A DNA stretch of 64,000 nucleotides, from positions 1,364,001-1,428,000 of the forward strand of contig NZ_CP094468.1 in the NCBI RefSeq assembly GCF_023347275.1. The letters run 5' to 3'. The stretch comes from Faecalibacterium sp. I3-3-89 (GTDB lineage Bacteria; Bacillota; Clostridia; Oscillospirales; Ruminococcaceae). Shown piece by piece: positions 8,291 through 17,033 of this stretch. Under the pieces are notes generated by a model that made no database searches, had not been told where the DNA came from, and worked only from the letters and a program-made list of their open reading frames with translations. The first letter of the stretch is position 1, and each line of letters starts with the position of its first letter. The translations under genes and the position numbers were made by a program.

Positions 8291-8349
8291 AAAAACAGAG
8301 GCCTCCTTCTCCTGCCTTCTTCTGATGACGCAGGTTTCGGAGGCCTCTG
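8291..8349 (-). terminator. Terminator of the mutS2-amidase genes
   Basis: CAGAGGCCTCC (8296-8306) pairs with GGAGGCCTCTG (8339-8349), with an inner CCTGC/GCAGG stem (8311-8315, 8330-8334). Read on the minus strand it ends in TTTTT. It lies about 80 bases after the amidase stop. Confidence 0.75.
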
Positions 8350-8431
8350 AGCCTTTTCTCTGATTTACTTTTCTGGAAATGATTCCCCTTTTGAATAGGC
8401 ACGGTAATTCGGGCTGCTCAGAACATCCGAC

Positions 8432-9268
8432 CTATGACTGCGGCGTATCCAACGGCTGTGTCCCGAAGTATGCACAGATGGCCTCATAGTAGATCCGCGC
8501 CACGGCTTTACAGCCGTCCTCACTGCCGAACCGTGCCACATCTTCTTCGCTGGTCACAAAGCACTGTTCTGCCAGAACGGCCGGACAGTTTACATCTTCC
8601 AGCAGCGTAAAGCTTCGCTCGCCTCTCACCTCGGTGTAGGTGCTCTCTACAAGCTGCTTTACCTCTCCCTGATAATAGATGTATCGGATGCCGCCGTGGC
8701 CGCGCAGCCTTGCGCCTGCGGCCCCCATCCCCTGTGACAGCTGCTGGGCAAAGTAGTAGCTTTCCTGATGCCATGTACGGCCCGGAACAGACGGATAACA
8801 CTCAAAGCCCGACGCGGCAGAACCCTCCGGCGCTGAATTGCCGTGGATGGAGAGAAGCAGCTGCGGGCTTTGGGCGTTGATGGACTCTGCCCTCTCGCTG
8901 GGCTTTGCAGTAATGTCATAGCGTTCGCGGGAACGCAGAGGGATGTAATTGGGATCAGCCTCCAGCAGCGTAAGCAGTGCCTCAGACGTCTGAGCCGTCA
9001 TCTCTTTTTCTTCAACGACTCCCCTTGCGCCCGGGTCACTTCCGCCATGCCCGGCGTCGATACAGACCCGATAAGGCGGGTCACCAACGACAGGCCGAAA
9101 AGACTCCCCTGTCTCATTCCTGTCCGCACCAGACAGCGCAGCATTCCAGAGCAGAAACGCTGCACCAAAGCAGACGACACACACCAGAAGGCTGATGACC
9201 GTCGCGGCAGATGGGCCGCGCTGTTTCCTTCTACGGGTGTGTTTTGGATTTGAACGTCCGGCTGCCAT
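8432..9268 (-). CDS. N-acetylmuramoyl-L-alanine amidase, CwlD-like (Amidase_3)
   Basis: Zinc amidase that removes the stem peptide from muramic acid in peptidoglycan. The 278-aa protein has a basic N-terminus, one signal-anchor segment (about residues 22-45) and the amidase_3 domain with zinc ligands His74 (DAGHGG), Glu87 and His142 (SIHGN) and catalytic Glu234 (LAEQCF). It begins 4 bp after mutS2 ends, so the two form one transcript. In spore formers a similar protein (CwlD) makes muramic lactam in the cortex; with only the domain to go on, a general septal or cortex role cannot be told apart. Confidence 0.9.
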   Translation of the reverse strand: MAAGRSNPKHTRRRKQRGPSAATVISLLVCVVCFGAAFLLWNAALSGADRNETGESFRPVVGDPPYRVCIDAGHGGSDPGARGVVEEKEMTAQTSEALLTLLEADPNYIPLRSRERYDITAKPSERAESINAQSPQLLLSIHGNSAPEGSAASGFECYPSVPGRTWHQESYYFAQQLSQGMGAAGARLRGHGGIRYIYYQGEVKQLVESTYTEVRGERSFTLLEDVNCPAVLAEQCFVTSEEDVARFGSEDGCKAVARIYYEAICAYFGTQPLDTPQS

Positions 9269-9272
9269 TGCT

Positions 9273-11684
9273 TTACTTCAGCTCAACGACGGTGACGCCG
9301 CTTTCACCCTCGCCATAACGGCCCAGACGGAAGCTCTTGACCATCCGGTTGCCCCTCAGATGCTTGTGGATGGCGGTGCGCAGTGCGCCGGTGCCGTTGC
9401 CGTGGATGAGATACACCACAGTCTGTCCGTTCAGGATAGCGCGGTCGATGAAGGAATCCACCTCCGGCAGAGCCTCGTCCACCGTGAGACCCAGCAGGTT
9501 GCACTCCATTTTTGCGGTGCGCTGTACCCTCTCTACCCTGCCGTTGGGACGATTGACATCGCCGGTCAGGCGGGAGTAGCGCTGCTGGGCCTTGGTCTGA
9601 GGCTTCGCCTCCTTGACCAGCTTTTCCGGCTGCTTGAGGCCCTTGAGCGGCACTTTGGTCTTGATGATGCCGGCACGCACCAGCACATCACCGTTTTTAT
9701 CCGGCAGCGAGAGCACCGTAGCCAGCTGATTCAGCTCTGCAATGCAGACCTCCTGCCCTACTTTGACCTCCTTCAGCGGCACGAACTCCTTGACGGGGTT
9801 ATGCACCACCTCCGTGCCCATAAAGAGCTTCTCGGACTCTTTCTTGGCGATTTCGCGGGCACGCTGTGCCTTCTGCTGGGTGTTCATCCGCTCGTCTTTC
9901 TGGAGCTGGCGCAGCTCATCGGTCAAAGCGTAGGCTTTGCTCTCCACCTCCTGCGCCAGTGCACGGGCCTTGGCACGGGCAGCTTCCAGCTCGTTTTCAC
10001 CCTGCTGGATCAGTTCGTCGCGCTTCTGACGGGCAGCATCCAGCTGATGTGCAGCCTCATTCTTCAGGCCCTCGACCTCGTCCTGACTGGCCTTGAGCTG
10101 CAGCTTCAAATCGTCCAGCTGGCCCAGAACGGCGTCCAGACGCTTGTCTTCTGCCGAAAGATGCTGCTGGGCCGCCTCAATGACCCGCTCCGGGATGCCA
10201 AGCTTTTCGCTGATGAGGAAGGCGTTGGATTTGCCCGGCACGCCCACGCTGAGCTTGTAGGTCGGGCGCAGCGTCTCCAAATCAAACTCGCAGCTGGCGT
10301 TGACGACTCCCTTTGTCTCGAGAGCGAACACCTTCAGCTCTGCGTAGTGAGTGGTCGCCATCAGAAGCACGCCGCGGCGGCGCAGTTCTTCGATGATCGC
10401 AACCGCCAGCGCTGCGCCCTCCGCCGGGTCGGTACCTGCACCCAGCTCGTCCAGAAGCACCAGCGTGCGGGGCATGGCAAGCTCGAGGATGCCGGTGATC
10501 TTCTTCATATGACCAGAGAAGGTAGACAGACTCTGCTCGATGCTCTGCTCATCGCCGATGTCCACAAGAAATTCATCAAAGACGCAGATCTCACTGCGCT
10601 CATCCGCCGGGATGAGGAAGCCGCACTGCGCCATTGCACAAAGCAGACCAGCCGTTTTCAGTGTGACAGTCTTGCCGCCGGTGTTGGGGCCGGTAATGAT
10701 GAGCGAATCGTAGTCCCTGCCCAGTGAAATATCGACAGGCACACATTTTTTTGCATCGATGAGCGGATGTCTCGCCCGAATGAGGGAAAAAGAGGTGTCT
10801 GTACGGACAGTGGGCTTGAACGCCTTCATGTCCAGCGCAAGGCGGGCCTTTGCCAGCAGGACGTCGATCTCCAGCATTGCCTTGTAGCTATACTGGAACT
10901 GCGGCTCGATGGCTGCGACCTGACCGGTGAATGCCACAAGGATGCGCTCGATCTCCTGCGCTTCCTGTGCGCGGTACTGCAGGATGCGCGCATTCGCCTC
11001 CACGACGGCCTGCGGCTCAACGAAAACGGTCGCGCCAGTGGACGAGACATCGTGGATGATGCCGCTTACTTCACCGCGATACTCGCTCTTGACGGGCACG
11101 ACATAACGGCCATTCCGGATGGAGACGACGCTTTCCTGCAGATGCTTGGAGGTGTCCATGTTGCGGACCATGCTTTCCAGACGGTCGCGGATGCTGTTTT
11201 CCGTTGCACGGATCTTCTTGCGCAGGTCGTTCAGGGTATGCGAGGCCGTATCTGCCATTGCATCCGGCGCAAGGATGGCGCTCGAGATCTGCTGTTCCAA
11301 GCCGGGCTGAGGGGCCAGCGCGTAGAACAGATCATCGGTCGGCAGGGCGTCGTGCTCCGAGGAACCATACCAGCTGACGAGGTTCTGGAAGTTGCGGAGT
11401 GCGCCTGCGACCATCAGAAGCTCGCCCATCGAGAGGACGCCACCCTTGACTGCGCGGGCTGCCAGCTGACTGACGCCCTCTACCCCGCCGAAACGGGGCG
11501 AACCATTCTTGATGAGCAGCGAGTTGATGGCGTCGGTCTGTTCCAACGCATACCGCACTTCATCGGGGTCGCACTGAGGCTCGAGCGCAAGGAGCTTTTC
11601 GCGCGACTCCTTGCACACGCACCCTTCCGCTGCCCGGGCAATGATCTTGTCCAGCTCCAGCGTTTTCAAATAACTTGTTTCCAT
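9273..11684 (-). CDS. mutS2: Endonuclease MutS2
   Basis: MutS paralogue that restrains recombination and acts on branched DNA or collided ribosomes. 803 aa, the usual length. It has the core/clamp region, the ABC ATPase with Walker A GPNTGGKT at 332-339, a long coiled-coil region (about 510-600) and a C-terminal Smr nuclease domain with HGNGTGALR near residue 765. No mismatch-recognition domain I, as expected for MutS2. The start has GGGA upstream; the gene follows recO after 35 bp. Confidence 0.96.
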   Translation of the reverse strand: METSYLKTLELDKIIARAAEGCVCKESREKLLALEPQCDPDEVRYALEQTDAINSLLIKNGSPRFGGVEGVSQLAARAVKGGVLSMGELLMVAGALRNFQNLVSWYGSSEHDALPTDDLFYALAPQPGLEQQISSAILAPDAMADTASHTLNDLRKKIRATENSIRDRLESMVRNMDTSKHLQESVVSIRNGRYVVPVKSEYRGEVSGIIHDVSSTGATVFVEPQAVVEANARILQYRAQEAQEIERILVAFTGQVAAIEPQFQYSYKAMLEIDVLLAKARLALDMKAFKPTVRTDTSFSLIRARHPLIDAKKCVPVDISLGRDYDSLIITGPNTGGKTVTLKTAGLLCAMAQCGFLIPADERSEICVFDEFLVDIGDEQSIEQSLSTFSGHMKKITGILELAMPRTLVLLDELGAGTDPAEGAALAVAIIEELRRRGVLLMATTHYAELKVFALETKGVVNASCEFDLETLRPTYKLSVGVPGKSNAFLISEKLGIPERVIEAAQQHLSAEDKRLDAVLGQLDDLKLQLKASQDEVEGLKNEAAHQLDAARQKRDELIQQGENELEAARAKARALAQEVESKAYALTDELRQLQKDERMNTQQKAQRAREIAKKESEKLFMGTEVVHNPVKEFVPLKEVKVGQEVCIAELNQLATVLSLPDKNGDVLVRAGIIKTKVPLKGLKQPEKLVKEAKPQTKAQQRYSRLTGDVNRPNGRVERVQRTAKMECNLLGLTVDEALPEVDSFIDRAILNGQTVVYLIHGNGTGALRTAIHKHLRGNRMVKSFRLGRYGEGESGVTVVELK

Positions 11685-11719
11685 AGTAATTCCCTATACT
11701 AAATCGATTTTTTGATTTT

Positions 11720-12466
11720 TCACGACAGAACAGATCTCAGGAAGTCGTAGCTCTTCAACGGCTTGTCCAGATGCGTCAGAGCATACTGTTCTGATACGGC
11801 CGCAAGCTTTGCCAGACTGCCCACAGAGATGCGAAAGCCGAATATCTTCTTATCCTCGACCAGACAGATATGCCGCAGCGCAAACAGCGCCCCAGCATCC
11901 AGATTGCACTTCTTCCCTGCCTTCTGAGCACAGGCCTCGCAGAGCAGGCAGCCTTCCGCCGGGTCGAGGTAAAAGGCCGGGCCGTCGTAGGTGCCGCAGT
12001 CGCGGCAGTAGACCAGCTGAGGCAGAAATCCGCACTCGCTCATGGTGCGCAGCTCGAATACCGCTTTGATGACCTTGAGGTCTGTTTTTTTCTCGCTTAT
12101 CATGTAAAAGCAGTTGAGGAGAAGACGCAGTTCCTTTTCTGCCTCCTCTCCGGTCGGCGAAAGGGCCGAGGCCATCTCTGCCATATACATGGCAAGGCTC
12201 ATCCCCTCGATGGAGGACGAGATGCCGTGAAAGACATTTTTGACGTCTGCCTCCCGTACCGTATACATATTCCGTCCGGGAACAAGCACGAACTCTGAGT
12301 AACAAAAAAGCCCGCAGGCGCTGAACAGTTTACTTTTCAGCCGCAGGCTGCTCTGCGCCGAGGCTGAGATGATGCCCAGCCTCGGTGTCAAGAGCGTGAT
12401 GATCCGGTCTGATTCTTTATACCGAGTCTCCTTCAGGACAAGGCCCGGCGTCACAATGGTATCCAT
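11720..12466 (-). CDS. recO: DNA repair protein RecO
   Basis: Recombination mediator that loads RecA on SSB-coated DNA with RecF/RecR. The 248-aa protein starts with an OB-fold (about residues 1-80) and has a zinc-finger-like Cys cluster in the middle (CRDCG and CLLCEAC). ATG 12466 was chosen because AGGAG lies 8 bases upstream; the open frame from 12556 lacks a site and overlaps yqzL. The start lies inside yqzL, so translation is likely coupled. Order era-yqzL-recO is the Bacillus/Clostridium arrangement. Confidence 0.95.
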   Translation of the reverse strand: MDTIVTPGLVLKETRYKESDRIITLLTPRLGIISASAQSSLRLKSKLFSACGLFCYSEFVLVPGRNMYTVREADVKNVFHGISSSIEGMSLAMYMAEMASALSPTGEEAEKELRLLLNCFYMISEKKTDLKVIKAVFELRTMSECGFLPQLVYCRDCGTYDGPAFYLDPAEGCLLCEACAQKAGKKCNLDAGALFALRHICLVEDKKIFGFRISVGSLAKLAAVSEQYALTHLDKPLKSYDFLRSVLS

Positions 12467-12584
12467 CTGTTTTTTCTCCTGCCGGGGCGGTGGGCCGCTG
12501 TTGGGCAAGCTGCCGCCTGTAGTCCAGATAACACAGAATATCACCGGTGCAGGCAAAAGCCTGCCAGCTGAGTTCCACCTTCAT
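12417..12584 (-). CDS. yqzL: Small YqzL-family protein
   Basis: 55-codon gene below normal ORF cut-offs. ATG 12584 has a strong GGAAGGAG site; the stop is TAA at 12417-12419. The N-terminal 25 residues carry the YqzL pattern W-x2-F-x2-TG-x-I-x2-YL-x-Y. In Bacillus subtilis yqzL also sits between era and recO. The C-terminal 30 residues are unlike the short family core and run 50 bp into recO in another frame. Function is unknown in the family. Confidence 0.75.
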   Translation of the reverse strand: MKVELSWQAFACTGDILCYLDYRRQLAQQRPTAPAGEKTDGYHCDAGPCPEGDSV

Positions 12585-12665
12585 CGGACAACGCTCCTTC
12601 CATACGGTATAGTGTCACCTCTATGGTACTGCGCTATCCCCGGGAAATCTGTCCTGTTATGGAAC

Positions 12666-13598
12666 TCAGCGGTTGGGCTGCTGCTTGAAGCCAAAGTTGT
12701 TGAGCATGAATTCGTTATCACGCCAGTCTGCCTTGACCTTTACCCAGCACTGCAGATTGACACGGCAGCCGAGGAACTCTTCGCAGTCGGTGCGGGCTGC
12801 GCTGGCGATCTTTTTCAGCATCGCGCCGCCCTTTCCGATGACCATTCCCTTGTGGCTCTCCCGCTCGCAGTAAATGTTCACGTCGATGTCCACAAGGTCT
12901 GTACCGGGGCGCTCTTTGAAGCGCTCGACCACGACCGCGATGCCGTGCGGGATCTCGTCCCTCATATAAAGCAGTGCCTTTTCCCGGATAACTTCCGCCA
13001 CAAGCTCCTTTTCGGGCATATCGGTGTAAGCGTCATCGTCAAAATAGTGAGGGCCTTCCACTGCATAGCGGCTCAGAGCATCGAATAATTCTTCGCAGCG
13101 GTCGTTATCGCGGACGCTGACCGTATAGACGTCGTCGAACACGCCCAGCGCTTTCAGCTCCGCCTTGCGGGCCTCAAGGTCCGCCGGGTCTTTGACGAGG
13201 TCGGTCTTGTTGATGACCGCGATCGCCGGACCGCCTTTTTTCAGGGCCTCGATCAGAACCATCTCTGACTCGTTCAGGGCACCATAAGGCTCGAACAGCA
13301 TCATGGACACATCAACATCAGCGATGGAGTCGCTGGCTGTCTTATCCATCCGCTTACCAAGTTTGTTATGAGGCTTGTGCACACCGGGAGTGTCCAGCAG
13401 AACGTACTGCAGCGGCCCACGAGTGATGACACCGGTGATGCGGGTGCGGGTGGTCTGAGGCTTCGAGGTGACGATGGCCACCTTTTCCCCCACCAGCAGG
13501 TTCGTCAGGCTGGATTTGCCCACGTTCGGGCGGCCAATGACCGCCACGAACACAGAGGATGTATCATAATGGCTCTGGATCGGTGTTTCGTTTTTCAA
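12666..13598 (-). CDS. era: GTPase Era
   Basis: Ribosome-assembly GTPase that binds the 3' end of 16S rRNA. 310 aa with G1 GRPNVGKSS at 22-30, G3 DTPG at 69-72, G4 NKTD at 130-133 and a C-terminal KH domain containing GKGGAMLKKI near 260. The start codon is TTG (13598) with AGGAG 7 bases upstream; no ATG fits the family N-terminus. It follows ybeY, another 16S maturation factor, by 17 bp. Confidence 0.97.
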   Translation of the reverse strand: MKNETPIQSHYDTSSVFVAVIGRPNVGKSSLTNLLVGEKVAIVTSKPQTTRTRITGVITRGPLQYVLLDTPGVHKPHNKLGKRMDKTASDSIADVDVSMMLFEPYGALNESEMVLIEALKKGGPAIAVINKTDLVKDPADLEARKAELKALGVFDDVYTVSVRDNDRCEELFDALSRYAVEGPHYFDDDAYTDMPEKELVAEVIREKALLYMRDEIPHGIAVVVERFKERPGTDLVDIDVNIYCERESHKGMVIGKGGAMLKKIASAARTDCEEFLGCRVNLQCWVKVKADWRDNEFMLNNFGFKQQPNR

Positions 13599-13615
13599 AA
13601 TAGAACTCCTGTCTT

Positions 13616-14107
13616 TTATTCCGTGTAGCTCACCGTGCGGGGCAGGCCCAGCTGCGTGAGGACGGCTTCTTCCTTCTCGCGCATCCGCATGGCTTCCAGA
13701 CCGCCGTTCTCGTGGTCATAGCCCAGCAGATGGAGCATCGAGTGAACCGTCAGGAACGCGACCTCTCTCTGCAGCGGATGACCGTAGAGCGTTGCCTGCT
13801 CCTGTGCGCGCTCCATGCTGATGACGATGTCGCCCAGCATCTTACAGCCGTTGTTCTCGTCTACATCATAGACGCCATTCTCACCCAGCGGGAAGCTCAG
13901 CACATCGGTGGGCATTGGCTTGTTGCGGTACTGATTGTTCAGCTCGGCAATGGCAGCGTTATCCACGAAGGTCACGCTGATCTCTGCCGGGTCATCAAAG
14001 TGCTCGTATTCCAGCACGGCGTTGCAGGCGCGGCGGATGAGGATGCGAAGGCCCGAGGGAACCTTGATGGCTTTCTGGGAATTGGTGATCAAAACTTTAT
14101 TGGACAT
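13616..14107 (-). CDS. ybeY: Endoribonuclease YbeY
   Basis: Metal-dependent RNase for 16S rRNA 3' processing and ribosome quality control. 163 aa with the H-x3-H-x5-H zinc motif at His122, His126 and His132 (HSMLHLLGYDH). ATG 14107 has AAAGGAG upstream. Downstream of phoH and upstream of era, the standard Firmicute order; the usual pgpH, dgkA and cdd genes between them are missing here. Confidence 0.96.
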   Translation of the reverse strand: MSNKVLITNSQKAIKVPSGLRILIRRACNAVLEYEHFDDPAEISVTFVDNAAIAELNNQYRNKPMPTDVLSFPLGENGVYDVDENNGCKMLGDIVISMERAQEQATLYGHPLQREVAFLTVHSMLHLLGYDHENGGLEAMRMREKEEAVLTQLGLPRTVSYTE

Positions 14108-14195
14108 AAATCGTCCGCTCCTTTCGTTTTACATTCTATTCCATGGATGCTCCGGCTTTTTGCGTATCGTTCCGTGCCGCCGGTTTTTTATTGGC

Positions 14196-15158
14196 TCAGT
14201 GTTTGGAAGGGTGCGCTGCTGCCTCGTAGGCCTTGATGATCTCCTGCACCAGACGGTGACGCACCACGTCTTTTTCGGTAAAGTAGCACTGTGCGATGCC
14301 GTTCACACCCTTGAGCACCTGCAATGCGTCCACAAGGCCGCTGCGGGTGCGGTCGGGCAGGTCGATCTGGGTGACATCGCCGGTGACGACGACCTTGGAG
14401 CCGACGCCCATACGGGTCAGGAACATCTTCATCTGTTCCGGGGTGGTATTCTGAGCTTCGTCCAGAATGATGAAGGAATCATCCAGTGTCCGGCCGCGCA
14501 TATAGGCCAGCGGAGCCACTTCGATGATCTGCTTTTCTACCAAACGCTCGTAGGTCTCCGCACCCAGCATATCGAACAAGCCATCATACAGAGGCCTCAG
14601 ATAGGGGTCTACTTTCTGCTGTAGGTCTCCCGGCAGAAAGCCCAGCTTCTCGCCTGCCTCTACCGCCGGGCGGGTCAGCACGATGCGGGAGACGTCCTTT
14701 GCCTTAAAAGCCTTGACTGCCATTGCAACGGCAAGATAGGTCTTGCCGGTACCCGCCGGGCCGACGCCGAATGTGATGGCGTTGTTTCGGATGGCGTTGA
14801 GATATTCCTTCTGGCCCAGCGTCTTGGGACGGATGGGGCGGCCCTTGACCGTCACAGTCACAAAGTCCTCGGTCAGCTCCCGGACGCGCTTTTCTTCGCC
14901 GTCGTGTGCAAGGCTCAGGCAATAGCGCACCGTCTGATCTTCCAGAGGCGTGTGATTCTCAATAAGGAGAAGCATCCCCTCCACCGCGCGGGCAGCGGCG
15001 GCGACATTTGCCGGTTCGCCCGAGATGCGTAGCATCGTGCCGCGGCATACCGCTGTTACCGAGAACTCCTTCTCCAGCATTCGGATGTTTCGGTCACAGT
15101 TCCCGAATACGGCGGCTGCGATCTCCACACTGTCTAATTCAATGCTCTTTTCTGCCAT
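14196..15158 (-). CDS. PhoH family ATPase
   Basis: Cytosolic P-loop ATPase, probably RNA-associated, with an N-terminal KH-like region (about residues 10-70) and Walker A GPAGTGKT at 133-140, Walker B FIILDEAQN near 230. 320 aa is the family length. CAGGAGGAG precedes ATG 15158. It is the first gene of the phoH-ybeY-era-yqzL-recO-mutS2-amidase series. A TACAAT box on the minus strand at about 15195-15200 may be its -10 element, but I see no convincing -35. Confidence 0.93.
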   Translation of the reverse strand: MAEKSIELDSVEIAAAVFGNCDRNIRMLEKEFSVTAVCRGTMLRISGEPANVAAAARAVEGMLLLIENHTPLEDQTVRYCLSLAHDGEEKRVRELTEDFVTVTVKGRPIRPKTLGQKEYLNAIRNNAITFGVGPAGTGKTYLAVAMAVKAFKAKDVSRIVLTRPAVEAGEKLGFLPGDLQQKVDPYLRPLYDGLFDMLGAETYERLVEKQIIEVAPLAYMRGRTLDDSFIILDEAQNTTPEQMKMFLTRMGVGSKVVVTGDVTQIDLPDRTRSGLVDALQVLKGVNGIAQCYFTEKDVVRHRLVQEIIKAYEAAAHPSKH

Positions 15159-15368
15159 GCGGCTCCTCCTGAAAGTTACTTGGATTCTGCCTCTATTGTA
15201 CCACCAAAATAGCGTGAAGAAAACTATGAAAATTGCACAAAATTTTTCAACCGTCTCTGGCGGTTTGGCAGAGCGCCCAGCCGCCGTCGGCTGGACAGGA
15301 CCAAAAGGCGTTTTATAAGGACGTTTTCAGAAATTTCGTGGTCATCGCAACGGGTGCACGGAAACTTC

Positions 15369-15397
15369 TTGTTATTTATACTCAAAAATGATATAAA
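15369..15397 (+). promoter_or_regulatory. Sigma-A-type promoter for the XRE regulator
   Basis: TTGTTA (15369-15374), 17-base spacer, TATAAA (15392-15397), about 40 bases before the start, in an AT-rich stretch. Confidence 0.6.
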
Positions 15398-15439
15398 TTT
15401 GTTAGTAGGCTTTTAAAATTCTTGGTCGAGGTGAATGAT

Positions 15440-15652
15440 ATGTCTCGTGAACCCACACGCGCAGCGATCCTTATCCGTGAATCCCGAAAGCGTGCGGGAC
15501 TTACACAGCAGGCACTTGCAGAAAAGCTTGGCATTACCACCAGTGCAGTCTGCAATTATGAAAGCGGTGCAAGTTTCCCCAAAGCAGAGATGGTCTTCGG
15601 TCTTTGTGATATTCTTGACCTTACGCCCCGCGACTTGTTCGAGTGTGAATAA
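15440..15652 (+). CDS. Small XRE-family helix-turn-helix regulator
   Basis: 70-aa DNA-binding protein made almost wholly of one HTH_3 domain: LIRESRKRAGLTQQALAEKL with the recognition helix around TTSAVCNYESG, then a helix pair ending in LTPRDLFE. GAGGTG lies 6 bases before ATG 15440. It is alone on the plus strand between phoH and queA, with its own promoter and a terminator downstream. Target unknown; autoregulation or control of the divergent phoH operon is possible. Confidence 0.85.
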   Translation: MSREPTRAAILIRESRKRAGLTQQALAEKLGITTSAVCNYESGASFPKAEMVFGLCDILDLTPRDLFECE

Positions 15653-15783
15653 GTTCTTCCTGACCCGGCAGCTTCTTGATAAGCGTTCGGCTTCAAACTT
15701 TTGCATAAAAGACGGGCTTACCACCTCAATTTTGCTCAAAAACGGAATAGAGCTGCGATTTTCGTACAAAACATTTGAATAAG

Positions 15784-15821
15784 AAAAAAGTCCAGAAACC
15801 CGCATGGATTCTGGACTTTTT
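15784..15821. terminator. Bidirectional terminator between XRE gene and queA
   Basis: AAAAAGTCCAGAA and TTCTGGACTTTTT form a perfect 13-bp stem around an 11-base loop, with A-tract and T-tract on both sides, so it can end both convergent genes. Confidence 0.85.
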
Positions 15822-15823
15822 CA

Positions 15824-16879
15824 TCACTTTTTATCTTCCGGGTCGTTCCCGCCTCGTATAAACATCGCATCGCCAAAAGAAAAGAATCTGTAACGCTCCT
15901 GAACAGCCACTTTATATGCGGCCATCGTCTTTTCGTAGCCATAGAGGGCCGACACGAGCATGATGAGGGTGCTTTCGGGCAGATGGAAGTTGGTGATGAG
16001 ACCGTCGATGCAGTTGAATTTAACACCGGGATAGAGGAAGATGTCGGTGTTGCCGCTGCAAGCTCGGATCTCACCATACTTTGCGGCGACAGCTTCCAGC
16101 GTGCGGCAGCTGGTGGTGCCCACGGCGATGACCTGGTGGCCCGCAGCTTTGGTGTCATGGATGAGCTTTGCCGTTTCCTCGCTGACGGAGTACCACTCGC
16201 TGTGCATCTTGTGGTCGGCGATCTCGTCTTCCTGCACGGGGCGGAAGGTGCCCAAACCGACGTGCAGCGTCACCTCTGTGATGTTGACGCCCTTGGCGCG
16301 GATGGTGTCCATCAACTCCGGTGTGAAGTGGAGGCCCGCCGTGGGGGCGGCAGCACTGCCAAGTTCTTTGGCATAGACGGTCTGGTACTGGCTCTGGTCT
16401 TCCAGCTGCTTGGTGATATAGGGCGGCAGCGGCATCTTGCCGAACTCGTCCAGCTTTTCGTAGAGCGTTTCGGTGTCATAATAGAAGGTGACAAACTTAT
16501 TGCCGTCCTCCAGCGTCTCGTCCACGATGGCCGTCAGGCTGCCGTCGCCGAAGCTGACCTTGGTGCCGGGCTGCATCCGCTTGCCGGGCTTTGCAAGGCA
16601 CTCCCACTGGTCGCCCTTCACCTGACGCAGGAGCAGCAGCTCACAGACCGCGCCGGTGGGCTGCTTGACGCCCACGATACGGGCCGGCAGGACTTTGGAG
16701 TTGTTGACCACCAGCAGGTCGCCCGGCTCAAGATATTCGGGCAGATCGCGGAAGATGTGGTGCTGGATGCTATCATCCTTCTGGTTCAAAACCATCAGCC
16801 GGGCCGCGTCGCGGGGGCACGCAGGCTCCTGTGCGATCAGCTCTTTGGGTAAATCATACCAAAAATCTCTTTTTAACAT
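15824..16879 (-). CDS. queA: S-adenosylmethionine:tRNA ribosyltransferase-isomerase
   Basis: Transfers and isomerises the ribosyl part of SAM onto preQ1-tRNA to give epoxyqueuosine, the step after Tgt. 351 aa from ATG 16879, the usual length; the N-terminus WYDLPKELIAQEP is the family hallmark, and internal blocks RDAARLMVL, TAGLHFT and ALYGYEK are conserved. GGAAAGG lies 12 bases before ATG 16879 and 3 before ATG 16888, so the start may be either. The longer frame to 16984 is unlikely. Single gene, divergent from asd. Confidence 0.96.
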   Translation of the reverse strand: MLKRDFWYDLPKELIAQEPACPRDAARLMVLNQKDDSIQHHIFRDLPEYLEPGDLLVVNNSKVLPARIVGVKQPTGAVCELLLLRQVKGDQWECLAKPGKRMQPGTKVSFGDGSLTAIVDETLEDGNKFVTFYYDTETLYEKLDEFGKMPLPPYITKQLEDQSQYQTVYAKELGSAAAPTAGLHFTPELMDTIRAKGVNITEVTLHVGLGTFRPVQEDEIADHKMHSEWYSVSEETAKLIHDTKAAGHQVIAVGTTSCRTLEAVAAKYGEIRACSGNTDIFLYPGVKFNCIDGLITNFHLPESTLIMLVSALYGYEKTMAAYKVAVQERYRFFSFGDAMFIRGGNDPEDKK

Positions 16880-16903
16880 ACTTAGCATTTGCCTTTCCGA
16901 TGA

Positions 16904-16933
16904 TTGACACGAATGCCGTATCAATGTTATCAT
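16904..16933 (+). promoter_or_regulatory. Sigma-A promoter for asd
   Basis: Perfect TTGACA (16904-16909), 18-base spacer, TATCAT (16928-16933), about 100 bases before asd. It overlaps the 5' end of the divergent queA transcript. Confidence 0.6.
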
Positions 16934-17033
16934 AAAATCTGTATAGACGGTATCTATTATATTGCATAGACGTCTGCTTTGCAAGCGGGGTCTTATGTGA
17001 ATTTGCTTTTTTTTGAAAGGAAAGGTGCTGGAA

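Larger units (their letters stand above)
8099..8431. other. Intergenic terminus region between convergent gene sets
   Basis: 333 bp without a gene, less GC-rich than its surroundings. It holds a terminator for the plus-strand genes, the dif-like palindrome and a long-stem terminator for the minus-strand genes. Left of it genes run rightward and right of it leftward. Confidence 0.7.
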
